Of a stretch of DNA of 64,000 bases, positions 48,898 to 63,959 are shown in pieces (within the stretch, counting starts at the first letter, position 1; each line of letters starts with the position of its first letter). The notes under the pieces were generated by a model that saw only the letters and a list, made by a program, of their open reading frames with translations, had not been told where the DNA came from and made no database searches. Location of the stretch: the NCBI RefSeq assembly GCF_024679245.1, contig NC_090196.1, positions 9,884,361-9,948,360 of the forward strand, given 5' to 3'. The position numbers and the translations under genes were made by a program. The stretch is from Pseudorasbora parva. Its lineage: Eukaryota; Chordata; Actinopteri; Cypriniformes; Gobionidae.

Positions 48898-51800
48898 GAA
48901 TATGCCCCAAATATCCACGTGCATTTAAATACTTACACTGTCCCATTTTGTCCAAAATTCATAAACAATTTTACTTCATAGGTTTTCTCATTCTGTCATT
49001 TGAAAATTGTTCAGAGTGACCCTGAATATTACTGTATTTATTTACAAGTATTTTTACTGTATAGTTTTGGAGAAAAGAACAGTCAAACTTGCCCAAAAAT
49101 CAAATTGAATTCAAACACTGTACAATTTTCAACAAAAAAAACATAACAATATTTTTTTTATAGGTTTGCTCATTCTGTCATTTGATATTTGTTCAGAGTG
49201 ACACTGACTATTACTGTATTTATTTACAAGTAAATTTACTGTATCGTTTTGGAGAAAAGTACAGTCAAATTCGCCCAAAAATTAATTCAAGCACTTGCAC
49301 TCTCCAATTTTCAACAATCCATAAAACTCTTTCCTTTATGGGTTTGCTCGTTCTGTCATTTGAAATTTGTTCAGAGAGACCCTGACTATTACTGTATTTA
49401 TTTACAATTCATTTTACTGTATAGTTTTGGAGAAAAGTGCAGTCAAATTCGCCCCAAAATTCATTCAAGCACTTACACTGTCCAATTTTCAAAAATTCAT
49501 AAAAATCTTTCCTTTATAGGTTTGCCAATTCTGTCATTTGATATTTGTTCAAAGTGACCCTGACAATTACTGTATTTATTTGCAAGTCATTTTACTGTAT
49601 ATTTTTGGAGAAAAGTGCAGTCAAACTGCAAATAATCTGTCTATTCAAACACTTACACTGTCCAATTTCAAAAAATTCATAAAAATCTTTCCTTTATTTC
49701 CTTTATAGGTTTGTTCATTCTGTCATTTGTTATTTGTTTAGAGTGACCCTGACTATTACTGTATGTAGTAACAAGTCATTTTACTGTATAGTTTTGGAGA
49801 AAAGTACAGTCAAATTCGCCCCAAAATTCATTCAAGGACTTACACTGTCCAATTTACAAAAATTCATAAAAATCGTTCCTTTATAGGTTTGCCCATTCTG
49901 CCATTTGATATTTGTTCAAGGGGACCCTGACTATTACTGTATGTAGTAACAAGTCATTTTACTGTATATTTTTGGAGAAAAGTGCAGTCAAACTGCAAAT
50001 AATCTGTCTATTCAAACACTTACACTGTCCAATTTCAAAAAATTCATAAAAATCTTTCCTTTATTTCCTTTATAGGTTTGCTCATTCTGTCATTTGATAT
50101 TTGTTTAGAGTGACCATGACTATTACTGTATTCATGTAAAAGTCATTTTACTGTATAGTTTTAGAGAAAAGTACAGTCAAATTTGCCCGAAAAGTAATTC
50201 AAGCAAGTGCACTCTCCAATTTTCAACAATCCATAAAAATATTTTCTTTATAGTTTTGCTCATTCTGTCATTTGATATTTGTTTAGAGTGACCCTGACTA
50301 TTACTGTATTTATTAACAAGTCATTTTACTGTACAGTTTTGGAGAAAAATACAGTCAATATCGCCCCAATATTAATTGAAGCACTTACACTGTCCAATTT
50401 TCAAAAATTCATAAAACTCTTTCTTTTATAGGTTTTCTCATTCTTTCATCTGATATTTGTTTAGAGTGACCCTTAATATTACTGTATTTATTTACAAGTC
50501 ATTTTACTGTATATTTTTAGAGAAAAGTACAGTCGAATATGCCCCAAATATCAACGTGCATTCAAATACTTACACTGTCCCATTTTTCAAAAATTCATAA
50601 ACAATTTTTCATCATAGGTTTTCTCATTCTGTCATTTGAAATTTGTTCAGAGAGACCCTGAATATTACTGTATTTATTTACAAGTATTTTTACTGTATAG
50701 TTTTGGAGGAAAGTGCAGTCAAACTCTCCCCAAAATTCATTCAAGCACTTACAGTCCAATTTTCAAAAATATCATAAAAATCTTTCCTTTATAGGTTTGC
50801 TCATTCTGTCCTTTGATATTTGTTCAGAGTGACCCTGACTATTACTGTATTTATGTACAAGTCATTTTACTGTATAGTTTTAGAGAAAAGTACAGTCCAA
50901 TTTGCCCCAAAATTCATTCAAGCAATTGCACTGTCCAATTTTCAACAATTCATAAAACTCTTTCCTTTATAGGTTTGCTCATTCTGTCATTTGATATTTG
51001 TTTAGAGTGACACTGACTATTACTGTATTTATTTACAAGTAATTTTACTATATAATTTTGGAGAAAAGTACAGTCAAATTCGCCCCAAAATTCATTCAAG
51101 GACTTACACTGTCCAATTTTCAAAAATATCATAAAAATTGTTCCTTTATAGGATTGCCCATTCTGCCATTTGATATTTGTTCAAGGGGACCCTGACTATT
51201 ACTGTATTTATTTACAAGCCATTTTACTGTATAGTTTTAGAGAAAAGTACAGTCGAATATGCCCCAAATATCAACGTGCATTCAAAAACTTACACTGTCC
51301 CATTTTTTCATAAATTCATAAACAATTTTACTTTATAGGTTTTCTCATTCTGTCAGTTTAAATTTGTTCAGAGTGACCCTAAATATTACTGTATTTATTT
51401 ACAAGTCATTTTACTGTATAGTTTTAGAGAAAAGTACAGTCGAATATGCCCCAAATATCAACGTGCATTCAAATACTTACACTGTCCCATTTTTTCAAAA
51501 ATTCATAAACAATTTTACTTCATAGGTTTTCTCATTCTGTCATTTGAAATTTGTTCAGAGAGACCCTGAATATTACTGTATTTATTTACAAGTATTTTTA
51601 ATGTATAGTTTTGGAGAAAAGTACAGTCAAATTCGGCCCAAAATTCATTCAAGGACTTACAGTGTCCAATTTGCAAAAATTCATAAAAATCGTTCCTTTA
51701 TAGGTTTGCCCATTCTGCCATTTGATATTCGTTCATGGGGACCCTGACTATTACTGTATTTATTTACAAGCCATTTTATTGTATATTTTTGGAGAAAATG

Positions 51801-54059
51801 GCAGTCAAACTGCAAATAATCTGTCTATTCAAACATTTACATTGTGTCCAATTTTCAAAAATTCGAAAAATCTTTCCTTTATAGGTTTTCTCATTCTGTC
51901 ATTTAATATTTGTTTAGAGTGACCCCGACTATTACTGTATTTATGTACAAGTCATTTTACTGTATAGTTTTAGAGAAAAGTACAGTCAAATTTGCCCCAA
52001 AAGTAATTCAAGCAAGTGCACTCTCCAATTTTCAACAATCCATAAAAATATTTTCTTTATAGTTTTGCTCATTCTGTCATTTGATATTTGTTTAGAGTGA
52101 CCCTGACTATTACTGTATTTATTAACAAGTCATTTTACTGTACAGTTTTGGAGAAAAGTACAGTCAATATCGCCCCAATATTAATTGAAGCACACTGTCC
52201 AATTTTCAAAAATTCATAAAACTCTTTCCTTACATTCTGTCATTTGAAATTTGTTCAGAGAGACCCTGAATATTACTGTATTTATTTACAAGTATTTTTA
52301 CTGTACAGTTTTGGAGGAAAGTGCAGTCAAACTCACCCCAAAATTCATTCAAGCACTTACAGTCCAATTTTCAAAAATATCATAAAAATCTTTCCTTTAT
52401 AGGTCTGCTCATTCTGTCCTTTGACATTTGTTCAGAGTGACCCTGACTATTACTGTATTTATGTACAAGTCATTTTACTGTATAGTTTTAGAGAAAAGTA
52501 CAGTCCAATTTGCCCCAAAATTCATTCAAGCACTTGCACTGTCCAATTTCAACAATTCATAAAACTCTTTCCTTCATAGGTTTTCTCATTCTGTCATTTG
52601 AAATTTGTTCAGAGAGACCCTGAATATTACTGTATTTATTTACAAGTATTTTTACTGTATAGTTTTGGAGGAAAGTGCAGTCAAACTCTCCCCAAAACTC
52701 ATTCAAGCACTTATAGTCCAATTTTCAAAAATATCATAAAAATCTTTCCTTTATAGGTTTGCTCATTCTGTCCTTTGATATTTGTTCAGAGTGACCCTGA
52801 CTATTACTGTATTTATGTACAAGTCATTTTACTGTATAGTTTTAGAGAAAAGTACAGTCCAATTTGCCCCAAAATTCATTCAAGCACTTGCACTGTCCAA
52901 TTTTCAACAATTCATAAAACTCTTTCCTTTATAGGTTTGCTCATTCTGTCATTTGATATTTGTTTAGAGTGACACTGACAATTACTGTATTTATTTACAA
53001 GTAATTTTACTGTATATTGTTGGAGAAAAGTGCAGTCAAACTGCAAATAATCTGTCTATTCAAACACTTACACTGTCCAATTTAAAAAAATTCATAAAAA
53101 TCTTTCCTTTATTTCCTTTATAGGTTTGCTCATTCTGTCATTTGATATTTGTTTAGAGTGACCATGACTATTACTGTATTCATGTAAAAGTCATTTTACT
53201 GTATAGTTTTAGAGAAAAGTACAGTCAAATTTGCCCCAAAAGTAATTCAAGCAAGTGCACTCTCCAATTTTCAACAATCCATAAAAATATTTTCTTTATA
53301 GTTTTGCTCATTCTGTCATTTGATATTTGTTTAGAGTGACCCTGACTATTACTGTATTTATTAACAAGTCATTTTACTGTACAGTTTTGGAGAAAAGTAC
53401 AGTCAATATCGCCCCAATATTAATTGAAGCACTTACACTGTCCAATTTTCAAAAATTCATAAAACTCTTTCTTTTATAGGCTTTCTCATTCTTTCATTTG
53501 ATATTTGTTTAGAGTGAGCCTTAATATTACTGTATTTATTTACAAGTCATTTTACTGTATATTTTTAGAGAAAAGTACAGTCGAATATGCCCCAAATATC
53601 AACGTGCATTCAAATACTTACACTGTCCCATTTTTTCAAAAATTCATAAACAATTTTTCATCATAGGTTTTCTCATTCTGTCATTTGAAATTTGTTCAGA
53701 GAGACCCTGAATATTACTGTATTTATTTACAAGTATTTTTACTGTATAGTTTTGAAGGAAAGTGCAGTCAAACTCTCCCCAAAATTCATTCTAGCACTTA
53801 CAGTCCAATTTTCAAAAATATCATAAAAATCTTTCCTTTATAGGTTTGCTCATTCTGTCCTTTGATATTTGTTCAGAGTGACCCTGACTATTACTGTATT
53901 TATGTACAAGTCATTTTACTGTATAGTTTTATAGAAAAGTACAGTCCAATTTGCCCCAAAATTCATTCAAGCACTTGCACTGTCCAATTTACAACAATTC
54001 ATAAAACTCTTTCCTTTATAGGTTTGTTCATTCTGTCCTTTGATATTTGTTTAGAGTGA
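47751..54059 (+). repeat. ~6.3 kb higher-order unit, copy U1 (6,309 bp)
   Basis: Starts at CCCTGACTATTACTG followed by the rare TATGTAGTAACAAG. U1 private variants on the left are CAAATATCAACGTGC (48,183), GTGACGCTGAC (48,470) and GTATCGTTTTGG (49,241). Right-half variants shared only with U2 are GAAGCACACTGTCC (52,189), CAATTTAAAAAAATTC (53,079), TTCATTCTAGCAC (53,786) and GTTTTATAGAAAAG (53,924). About 35 monomers. Confidence 0.92.
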
Positions 54060-57000
54060 CCCTGACTATTACTGTATGTAGTAACAAGTCATTTTACTGT
54101 ATAGTTTTGGAGAAAAGTACAGTCAAATTCGGCCCAAAATTCATTCAAGGACTTACAGTGTCCAATTTGCAAAAATTCATAAAAATCGTTCCTTTATAGG
54201 TTTGCCCATTCTGCCATTTGATATTTGTTCATGGGGACCCTGACTATTACTGTATTTATTTACAAGCCAGTTTACTTTATATTTTTGGAGAAAAGGGCAG
54301 TCAAACTGCAAATAATCTGTCTATTCAAACATTTATATTGTATCCAATTTTCAAAAATTCAAAAAATCTTTCCTTTATAGGTTTTCTCATTCTGTCATTT
54401 AATATTTGTTTAGAGTGACCCCGACTATTACTGTATCTATGTACAAGTCATTTTACTGTATAGTTTTAGAGAAAAGTACAGTCGAATATGCCCCAAAATC
54501 AACGTGCATTCAAATACTTACACTGTCCCATTTTTTCCAAAATTCATAAACAATTTTGCTTCATAGGTTTTCTCATTCTGTCATTTGAAATTTGTTCAGA
54601 GTGACCATGAATATTACTGTATTTATTTACAAGTATTTTTACTGTATAGTTTTGGAGAAAAGTGCAGTCAAACTCTCCCCAAAATTCATTCAAGCACTTA
54701 CAGTCCAATTTTCAAAAATATCATAAAAATCTTTCCTTTATAGGTTTGCTCATTCTGTCCTTTGATATTTGTTCAGAGTGACCCTGACTATTACTGTATG
54801 TAGTAACAAGTCATTTTACTGTATAGTTTTGGAGAAAAGTACAGTCAAATTCGGCCCAAAATTCATTCAAGGACTTACAGTGTCCAATTTGCAAAAATTC
54901 ATAAAAATCTTTTCTTTATAGGTTTGCCCATTCTGCCATTTGATTTTTGTTCATGGGGACCCTGACTATTACTGTATTTATTTACAAGCCAGTTTACTGT
55001 ATATTTTTGGAGAAAAGGGCAGTCAAACTGCAAATAATCTGTCTATTCAAACATTTACATTGTATCCAATTTTCAAAATTTCGAAAAATCTTTCCTTTAA
55101 AGGGTTTCTCATTCTGTCATTTAATATTTGTTTAGAGTGACCCCGACTATTACTGTATTTATGTACAAGTCATTTTACTGTATAGTTTTAGAGAAAAGTA
55201 GAGTCGAATATGCCCCAAATATCCACGTGCATTTAAATACTTACACTGTCCCATTTTGTCCAAAATTCATAAACAATTTTACTTCATAGGTTTTCTCATT
55301 CTGTCATTTGAAAATTGTTCAGAGTGACCCTGAATATTACTGTATTTATTTACAAGTATTTTTACTGTATAGTTTTGGAGAAAAGAACAGTCAAACTTGC
55401 CCAAAAATCAAATTGAATTCAAACACTGTACAATTTTCAACAAAAAAAACATAACAATATTTTTTTTATAGGTTTGCTCATTCTGTCATTTGATATTTGT
55501 TCAGAGTGACACTGACTATTACTGTATTTATTTACAAGTAAATTTACTGTATAGTTTTAGAGAAAAGTACAGTCAAATTTGCCCCAAAAGTAATTCAAGC
55601 AAGTGCACTCTCCAATTTTCAACAATCCATAAAAATATTTTCTTTATAGTTTTGCTCATTCTGTCATTTGATATTTGTTTAGAGTGACCCTGACTATTAC
55701 TGTATTTATTAACAAGTCATTTTACTGTACAGTTTTGGAGAAAAGTACAGTCAATATCGCCCCAATATTAATTGAAGCACACTGTCCAATTTTCAAAAAT
55801 TCATAAAACTCTTTCCTTACATTCTGTCATTTGAAATTTGTTCAGAGAGACCCTGAATATTACTGTATTTATTTACAAGTATTTTTACTGTACAGTTTTG
55901 GAGGAAAGTGCAGTCAAACTCACCCCAAAATTCATTCAAGCACTTACAGTCCAATTTTCAAAAATATCATAAAAATCTTTCCTTTATAGGTCTGCTCATT
56001 CTGTCCTTTGACATTTGTTCAGAGTGACCCTGACTATTACTGTATTTATGTACAAGTCATTTTACTGTATAGTTTTAGAGAAAAGTACAGTCCAATTTGC
56101 CCCAAAATTCATTCAAGCACTTGCACTGTCCAATTTCAACAATTCATAAAACTCTTTCCTTCATAGGTTTTCTCATTCTGTCATTTGAAATTTGTTCAGA
56201 GAGACCCTGAATATTACTGTATTTATTTACAAGTATTTTTACTGTATAGTTTTGGAGGAAAGTGCAGTCAAACTCTCCCCAAAACTCATTCAAGCACTTA
56301 TAGTCCAATTTTCAAAAATATCATAAAAATCTTTCCTTTATAGGTTTGCTCATTCTGTCCTTTGATATTTGTTCAGAGTGACCCTGACTATTACTGTATT
56401 TATGTACAAGTCATTTTACTGTATAGTTTTAGAGAAAAGTACAGTCCAATTTGCCCCAAAATTCATTCAAGCACTTGCACTGTCCAATTTTCAACAATTC
56501 ATAAAACTCTTTCCTTTATAGGTTTGCTCATTCTGTCATTTGATATTTGTTTAGAGTGACACTGACAATTACTGTATTTATTTACAAGTAATTTTACTGT
56601 ATATTGTTGGAGAAAAGTGCAGTCAAACTGCAAATAATCTGTCTATTCAAACACTTACACTGTCCAATTTAAAAAAATTCATAAAAATCTTTCCTTTATT
56701 TCCTTTATAGGTTTGCTCATTCTGTCATTTGATATTTGTTTAGAGTGACCATGACTATTACTGTATTCATGTAAAAGTCATTTTACTGTATAGTTTTAGA
56801 GAAAAGTACAGTCAAATTTGCCCCAAAAGTAATTCAAGCAAGTGCACTCTCCAATTTTCAACAATCCATAAAAATATTTTCTTTATAGTTTTGCTCATTC
56901 TGTCATTTGATATTTGTTTAGAGTGACCCTGACTATTACTGTATTTATTAACAAGTCATTTTACTGTACAGTTTTGGAGAAAAGTACAGTCAATATCGCC

Positions 57001-57646
57001 CCAATATTAATTGAAGCACTTACACTGTCCAATTTTCAAAAATTCATAAAACTCTTTCTTTTATAGGCTTTCTCATTCTTTCATTTGATATTTGTTTAGA
57101 GTGAGCCTTAATATTACTGTATTTATTTACAAGTCATTTTACTGTATATTTTTAGAGAAAAGTACAGTCGAATATGCCCCAAATATCAACGTGCATTCAA
57201 ATACTTACACTGTCCCATTTTTTCAAAAATTCATAAACAATTTTTCATCATAGGTTTTCTCATTCTGTCATTTGAAATTTGTTCAGAGAGACCCTGAATA
57301 TTACTGTATTTATTTACAAGTATTTTTACTGTATAGTTTTGAAGGAAAGTGCAGTCAAACTCTCCCCAAAATTCATTCTAGCACTTACAGTCCAATTTTC
57401 AAAAATATCATAAAAATCTTTCCTTTATAGGTTTGCTCATTCTGTCCTTTGATATTTGTTCAGAGTGACCCTGACTATTACTGTATTTATGTACAAGTCA
57501 TTTTACTGTATAGTTTTATAGAAAAGTACAGTCCAATTTGCCCCAAAATTCATTCAAGCACTTGCACTGTCCAATTTACAACAATTCATAAAACTCTTTC
57601 CTTTATAGGTTTGTTCATTCTGTCCTTTGATATTTGTTTAGAGTGA
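54060..57646 (+). repeat. ~6.3 kb higher-order unit, short chimeric copy U2 (3,587 bp)
   Basis: Lacks 2,721 bp of the full unit. Left of 55,543 it matches U3 (CCTTTAAAGGGTTTC at 55,092; CCCCAAAATCAACG at 54,491; TTTATATTGTATCC at 54,329). Right of 55,558 it matches U1 (GAAGCACACTGTCC, CAATTTAAAAAAATTC, TTCATTCTAGCAC, GTTTTATAGAAAAG). It is almost identical to both sources; one private difference is CCAGTTTACTTTATAT near 54,268. Confidence 0.94.
55543..55558. other. Unequal crossover junction within U2
   Basis: The 16 bp TTTACTGTATAGTTTT is the shared segment in which U2 switches source. To the left it follows 49,235-type sequence (ACAAGTAAA, offset 6,308). To the right it follows 51,956-type sequence (AGAGAAAAGTACAGTCAAATT, offset 3,587). 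The exchange paired two different monomers in register. Confidence 0.92.
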
Positions 57647-60600
57647 CCCTGACTATTACTGTATGTAGTAACAAGTCATTTTACTGTATAGTTTTGGAGA
57701 AAAGTACAGTCAAATTCGGCCCAAAATTCATTCAAGGACTTACAGTGTCCAATTTGCAAAAATTCATAAAAATCGTTCCTTTATAGGTTTGCCCATTCTG
57801 CCATTTGATATTTGTTCATGGGGACCCTGACTATTACTGTATTTATTTACAAGCCAGTTTACTGTATATTTTTGGAGAAAAGGGCAGTCAAACTGCAAAT
57901 AATCTGTCTATTCAAACATTTATATTGTATCCAATTTTCAAAAATTCAAAAAATCTTTCCTTTATAGGTTTTCTCATTCTGTCATTTAATATTTGTTTAG
58001 AGTGACCCCGACTATTACTGTATCTATGTACAAGTCATTTTACTGTATAGTTTTAGAGAAAAGTACAGTCGAATATGCCCCAAAATCAACGTGCATTCAA
58101 ATACTTACACTGTCCCATTTTTTCCAAAATTCATAAACAATTTTGCTTCATAGGTTTTCTCATTCTGTCATTTGAAATTTGTTCAGAGTGACCATGAATA
58201 TTACTGTATTTATTTACAAGTATTTTTACTGTATAGTTTTGGAGAAAAGTGCAGTCAAACTCTCCCCAAAATTCATTCAAGCACTTACAGTCCAATTTTC
58301 AAAAATATCATAAAAATCTTTCCTTTATAGGTTTGCTCATTCTGTCCTTTGATATTTGTTCAGAGTGACCCTGACTATTACTGTATGTAGTAACAAGTCA
58401 TTTTACTGTATAGTTTTGGAGAAAAGTACAGTCAAATTCGGCCCAAAATTCATTCAAGGACTTACAGTGTCCAATTTGCAAAAATTCATAAAAATCTTTT
58501 CTTTATAGGTTTGCCCATTCTGCCATTTGATTTTTGTTCATGGGGACCCTGACTATTACTGTATTTATTTACAAGCCAGTTTACTGTATATTTTTGGAGA
58601 AAAGGGCAGTCAAACTGCAAATAATCTGTCTATTCAAACATTTACATTGTATCCAATTTTCAAAATTTCGAAAAATCTTTCCTTTAAAGGGTTTCTCATT
58701 CTGTCATTTAATATTTGTTTAGAGTGACCCCGACTATTACTGTATTTATGTACAAGTCATTTTACTGTATAGTTTTAGAGAAAAGTAGAGTCGAATATGC
58801 CCCAAATATCCACGTGCATTTAAATACTTACACTGTCCCATTTTGTCCAAAATTCATAAACAATTTTACTTCATAGGTTTTCTCATTCTGTCATTTGAAA
58901 ATTGTTCAGAGTGACCCTGAATATTACTGTATTTATTTACAAGTATTTTTACTGTATAGTTTTGGAGAAAAGAACAGTCAAACTTGCCCAAAAATCAAAT
59001 TGAATTCAAACACTGTACAATTTTCAACAAAAAAAACATAACAATATTTTTTTTATAGGTTTGCTCATTCTGTCATTTGATATTTGTTCAGAGTGACACT
59101 GACTATTACTGTATTTATTTACAAGTAAATTTACTGTATAGTTTTGGAGAAAAGTACAGTCAAATTCGCCCAAAAATTAATTCAAGCACTTGCACTCTCC
59201 AATTTTCAACAATCCATAAAACTCTTTCCTTTATGGGTTTGCTCGTTCTGTCATTTGAAATTTGTTCAGAGAGACCCTGACTATTACTGTATTTATTTAC
59301 AATTCATTTTACTGTATAGTTTTGGAGAAAAGTGCAGTCAAATTCGCCCCAAAATTCATTCAAGCACTTACACTGTCCAATTTTCAAAAATTCATAAAAA
59401 TCTTTCCTTTATAGGTTTGCCAATTCTGTCATTTGATATTTGTTCAAAGTGACCCTGACAATTACTGTATTTATTTGCAAGTCATTTTACTGTATATTTT
59501 TGGAGAAAAGTGCAGTCAAACTGCAAATAATCTGTCTATTCAAACACTTACACTGTCCAATTTCAAAAAATTCATAAAAATCTTTCCTTTATTTCCTTTA
59601 TAGGTTTGTTCATTCTGTCATTTGTTATTTGTTTAGAGTGACCCTGACTATTACTGTATGTAGTAACAAGTCATTTTACTGTATAGTTTTGGAGAAAAGT
59701 ACAGTCAAATTCGCCCCAAAATTCATTCAAGGACTTACACTGTCCAATTTACAAAAATTCATAAAAATCGTTCCTTTATAGGTTTGCCCATTCTGCCATT
59801 TGATATTTGTTCAAGGGGACCCTGACTATTACTGTATGTAGTAACAAGTCATTTTACTGTATATTTTTGGAGAAAAGTGCAGTCAAACTGCAAATAATCT
59901 GTCTATTCAAACACTTACACTGTCCAATTTCAAAAAATTCATAAAAATCTTTCCTTTATTTCCTTTATAGGTTTGCTCATTCTGTCATTTGATATTTGTT
60001 TAGAGTGACCATGACTATTACTGTATTCATGTAAAAGTCATTTTACTGTATAGTTTTAGAGAAAAGTACAGTCAAATTTGCCCGAAAAGTAATTCAAGCA
60101 AGTGCACTCTCCAATTTTCAACAATCCATAAAAATATTTTCTTTATAGTTTTGCTCATTCTGTCATTTGATATTTGTTTAGAGTGACCCTGACTATTACT
60201 GTATTTATTAACAAGTCATTTTACTGTACAGTTTTGGAGAAAAATACAGTCAATATCGCCCCAATATTAATTGAAGCACTTACACTGTCCAATTTTCAAA
60301 AATTCATAAAACTCTTTCTTTTATAGGTTTTCTCATTCTTTCATCTGATATTTGTTTAGAGTGACCCTTAATATTACTGTATTTATTTACAAGTCATTTT
60401 ACTGTATATTTTTAGAGAAAAGTACAGTCGAATATGCCCCAAATATCAACGTGCATTCAAATACTTACACTGTCCCATTTTTCAAAAATTCATAAACAAT
60501 TTTTCATCATAGGTTTTCTCATTCTGTCATTTGAAATTTGTTCAGAGAGACCCTGAATATTACTGTATTTATTTACAAGTATTTTTACTGTATAGTTTTG

Positions 60601-63600
60601 GAGGAAAGTGCAGTCAAACTCTCCCCAAAATTCATTCAAGCACTTACAGTCCAATTTTCAAAAATATCATAAAAATCTTTCCTTTATAGGTTTGCTCATT
60701 CTGTCCTTTGATATTTGTTCAGAGTGACCCTGACTATTACTGTATTTATGTACAAGTCATTTTACTGTATAGTTTTAGAGAAAAGTACAGTCCAATTTGC
60801 CCCAAAATTCATTCAAGCAATTGCACTGTCCAATTTTCAACAATTCATAAAACTCTTTCCTTTATAGGTTTGCTCATTCTGTCATTTGATATTTGTTTAG
60901 AGTGACACTGACTATTACTGTATTTATTTACAAGTAATTTTACTATATAATTTTGGAGAAAAGTACAGTCAAATTCGCCCCAAAATTCATTCAAGGACTT
61001 ACACTGTCCAATTTTCAAAAATATCATAAAAATTGTTCCTTTATAGGATTGCCCATTCTGCCATTTGATATTTGTTCAAGGGGACCCTGACTATTACTGT
61101 ATTTATTTACAAGCCATTTTACTGTATAGTTTTAGAGAAAAGTACAGTCGAATATGCCCCAAATATCAACGTGCATTCAAAAACTTACACTGTCCCATTT
61201 TTTCATAAATTCATAAACAATTTTACTTTATAGGTTTTCTCATTCTGTCAGTTTAAATTTGTTCAGAGTGACCCTAAATATTACTGTATTTATTTACAAG
61301 TCATTTTACTGTATAGTTTTAGAGAAAAGTACAGTCGAATATGCCCCAAATATCAACGTGCATTCAAATACTTACACTGTCCCATTTTTTCAAAAATTCA
61401 TAAACAATTTTACTTCATAGGTTTTCTCATTCTGTCATTTGAAATTTGTTCAGAGAGACCCTGAATATTACTGTATTTATTTACAAGTATTTTTACTGTA
61501 TAGTTTTGGAGAAAAGTACAGTCAAATTCGGCCCAAAATTCATTCAAGGACTTACAGTGTCCAATTTGCAAAAATTCATAAAAATCGTTCCTTTATAGGT
61601 TTGCCCATTCTGCCATTTGATATTCGTTCATGGGGACCCTGACTATTACTGTATTTATTTACAAGCCATTTTACTGTATATTTTTGGAGAAAATGGCAGT
61701 CAAACTGCAAATAATCTGTCTATTCAAACATTTACATTGTGTCCAATTTTCAAAAATTCGAAAAATCTTTCCTTTATAGGTTTTCTCATTCTGTCATTTA
61801 ATATTTGTTTAGAGTGACCCCGACTATTACTGTATTTATGTACAAGTCATTTTACTGTATAGTTTTAGAGAAAAGTACAGTCAAATTTGCCCCAAAAGTA
61901 ATTCAAGCAAGTGCACTCTCCAATTTTCAACAATCCATAAAAATATTTTCTTTATAGTTTTGCTCATTCTGTCATTTGATATTTGTTTAGAGTGACCCTG
62001 ACTATTACTGTATTTATTAACAAGTCATTTTACTGTACAGTTTTGGAGAAAAGTACAGTCAATATCGCCCCAATATTAATTGAAGCACTTACACTGTCCA
62101 ATTTTCAAAAATTCATAAAACTCTTTCCTTACATTCTGTCATTTGAAATTTGTTCAGAGAGACCCTGAATATTACTGTATTTATTTACAAGTATTTTTAC
62201 TGTACAGTTTTGGAGGAAAGTGCAGTCAAACTCACCCCAAAATTCATTCAAGCACTTACAGTCCAATTTTCAAATATATCATAAAAATCTTTCCTTTATA
62301 GGTCTGCTCATTCTGTCCTTTGACATTTGTTCAGAGTGACCCTGACTATTACTGTATTTATGTACAAGTCATTTTACTGTATAGTTTTAGAGAAAAGTAC
62401 AGTCCAATTTGCCCCAAAATTCATTCAAGCACTTGCACTGTCCAATTTCAACAATTCATAAAACTCTTTCCTTCATAGGTTTTCTCATTCTGTCATTTGA
62501 AATTTGTTCAGAGAGACCCTGAATATTACTGTATTTATTTACAAGTATTTTTACTGTATAGTTTTGGAGGAAAGTGCAGTCAAACTCTCCCCAAAACTCA
62601 TTCAAGCACTTATAGTCCAATTTTCAAAAATATCATAAAAATCTTTCCTTTATAGGTTTGCTCATTCTGTCCTTTGATATTTGTTCAGAGTGACCCTGAC
62701 TATTACTGTATTTATGTACAAGTCATTTTACTGTATAGTTTTAGAGAAAAGTACAGTCCAATTTGCCCCAAAATTCATTCAAGCACTAGCACTGTCCAAT
62801 TTTCAACAATTCATAAAACCCTTTTCCTTTATAGGTTTGCTCATTCTGTCATTTGATATTTGTTTAGAGTGACACTGACAATTACTGTATTTATTTACAA
62901 GTAATTTTACTGTATATTGTTGGAGAAAAGTGCAGTCAAACTGCAAATAATCTGTCTATTCAAACACTTACACTGTCCAATTTCAAAAAATTCATAAAAA
63001 TCTTTCCTTTATTTCCTTTATAGGTTTGCTCATTCTGTCATTTGATATTTGTTTAGAGTGACCATGACTATTACTGTATTCATGTAAAAGTCATTTTACT
63101 GTATAGTTTTAGAGAAAAGTACAGTCAAATTTGCCCCAAAAGTAATTCAAGCAAGTGCACTCTCCAATTTTCGACAATCCATAAAAATATTTTCTTTATA
63201 GTTTTGCTCATTCTGTCATTTGATATTTGTTTAGAGTGACCCTGACTATTACTGTATTTATTAACAAGTCATTTTACTGTACAGTTTTGGAGAAAAGTAC
63301 AGTCAATATCGCCCCAATATTAATTGAAGCACTTACACTGTCCAATTTTCAAAAATTCATAAAACTCTTTCTTTTATAGGCTTTCTCATTCTTTCATTTG
63401 ATATTTGTTTAGAGTGAGCCTTAATATTACTGTATTTATTTACAAGTCATTTTACTGTATATTTTTAGAGAAAAGTACAGTCGAATATGCCCCAAATATC
63501 AACGTGCATTCAAATACTTACACTGTCCCATTTTTTCAAAAATTCATAAACAATTTTTCATCATAGGTTTTCTCATTCTGTCATTTGAAATTTGTTCAGA

Positions 63601-63959
63601 GAGACCCTGAATATTACTGTATTTATTTACAAGTATTTTTACTGTATAGTTTTGAAGGAAAGTGCAGTCAAACTCTCCCCAAAATTCATTCAAGCACTTA
63701 CAGTCCAATTTTCAAAAATATCATAAAAATCTTTCCTTTATAGGTTTGCTCATTCTGTCCTTTGATATTTGTTCAGAGTGACCCTGACTATTACTGTATT
63801 TATGTACAAGTCATTTTACTGTATAGTTTTAGAGAAAAGTACAGTCCAATTTGCCCCAAAATTCATTCAAGCACTTGCACTGTCCAATTTTCAACAATTC
63901 ATAAAACTCTTTCCTTTATAGGTTTGCTCATTCTGTCATTTGATATTTGTTTAGAGTGA
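57647..63959 (+). repeat. ~6.3 kb higher-order unit, full copy U3 (6,313 bp)
   Basis: Matches U1 at an offset of 9,895 bp, then 9,899-9,900 after small indels (e.g. GCACTTACACTG near 62,087 where U1 has GCACACTG). U3 private right-half variants are CAAATATATCAT (62,272), CACTAGCACTG (62,785), AAACCCTTTTCC (62,816) and TTTTCGACAATCC (63,168). Confidence 0.92.
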
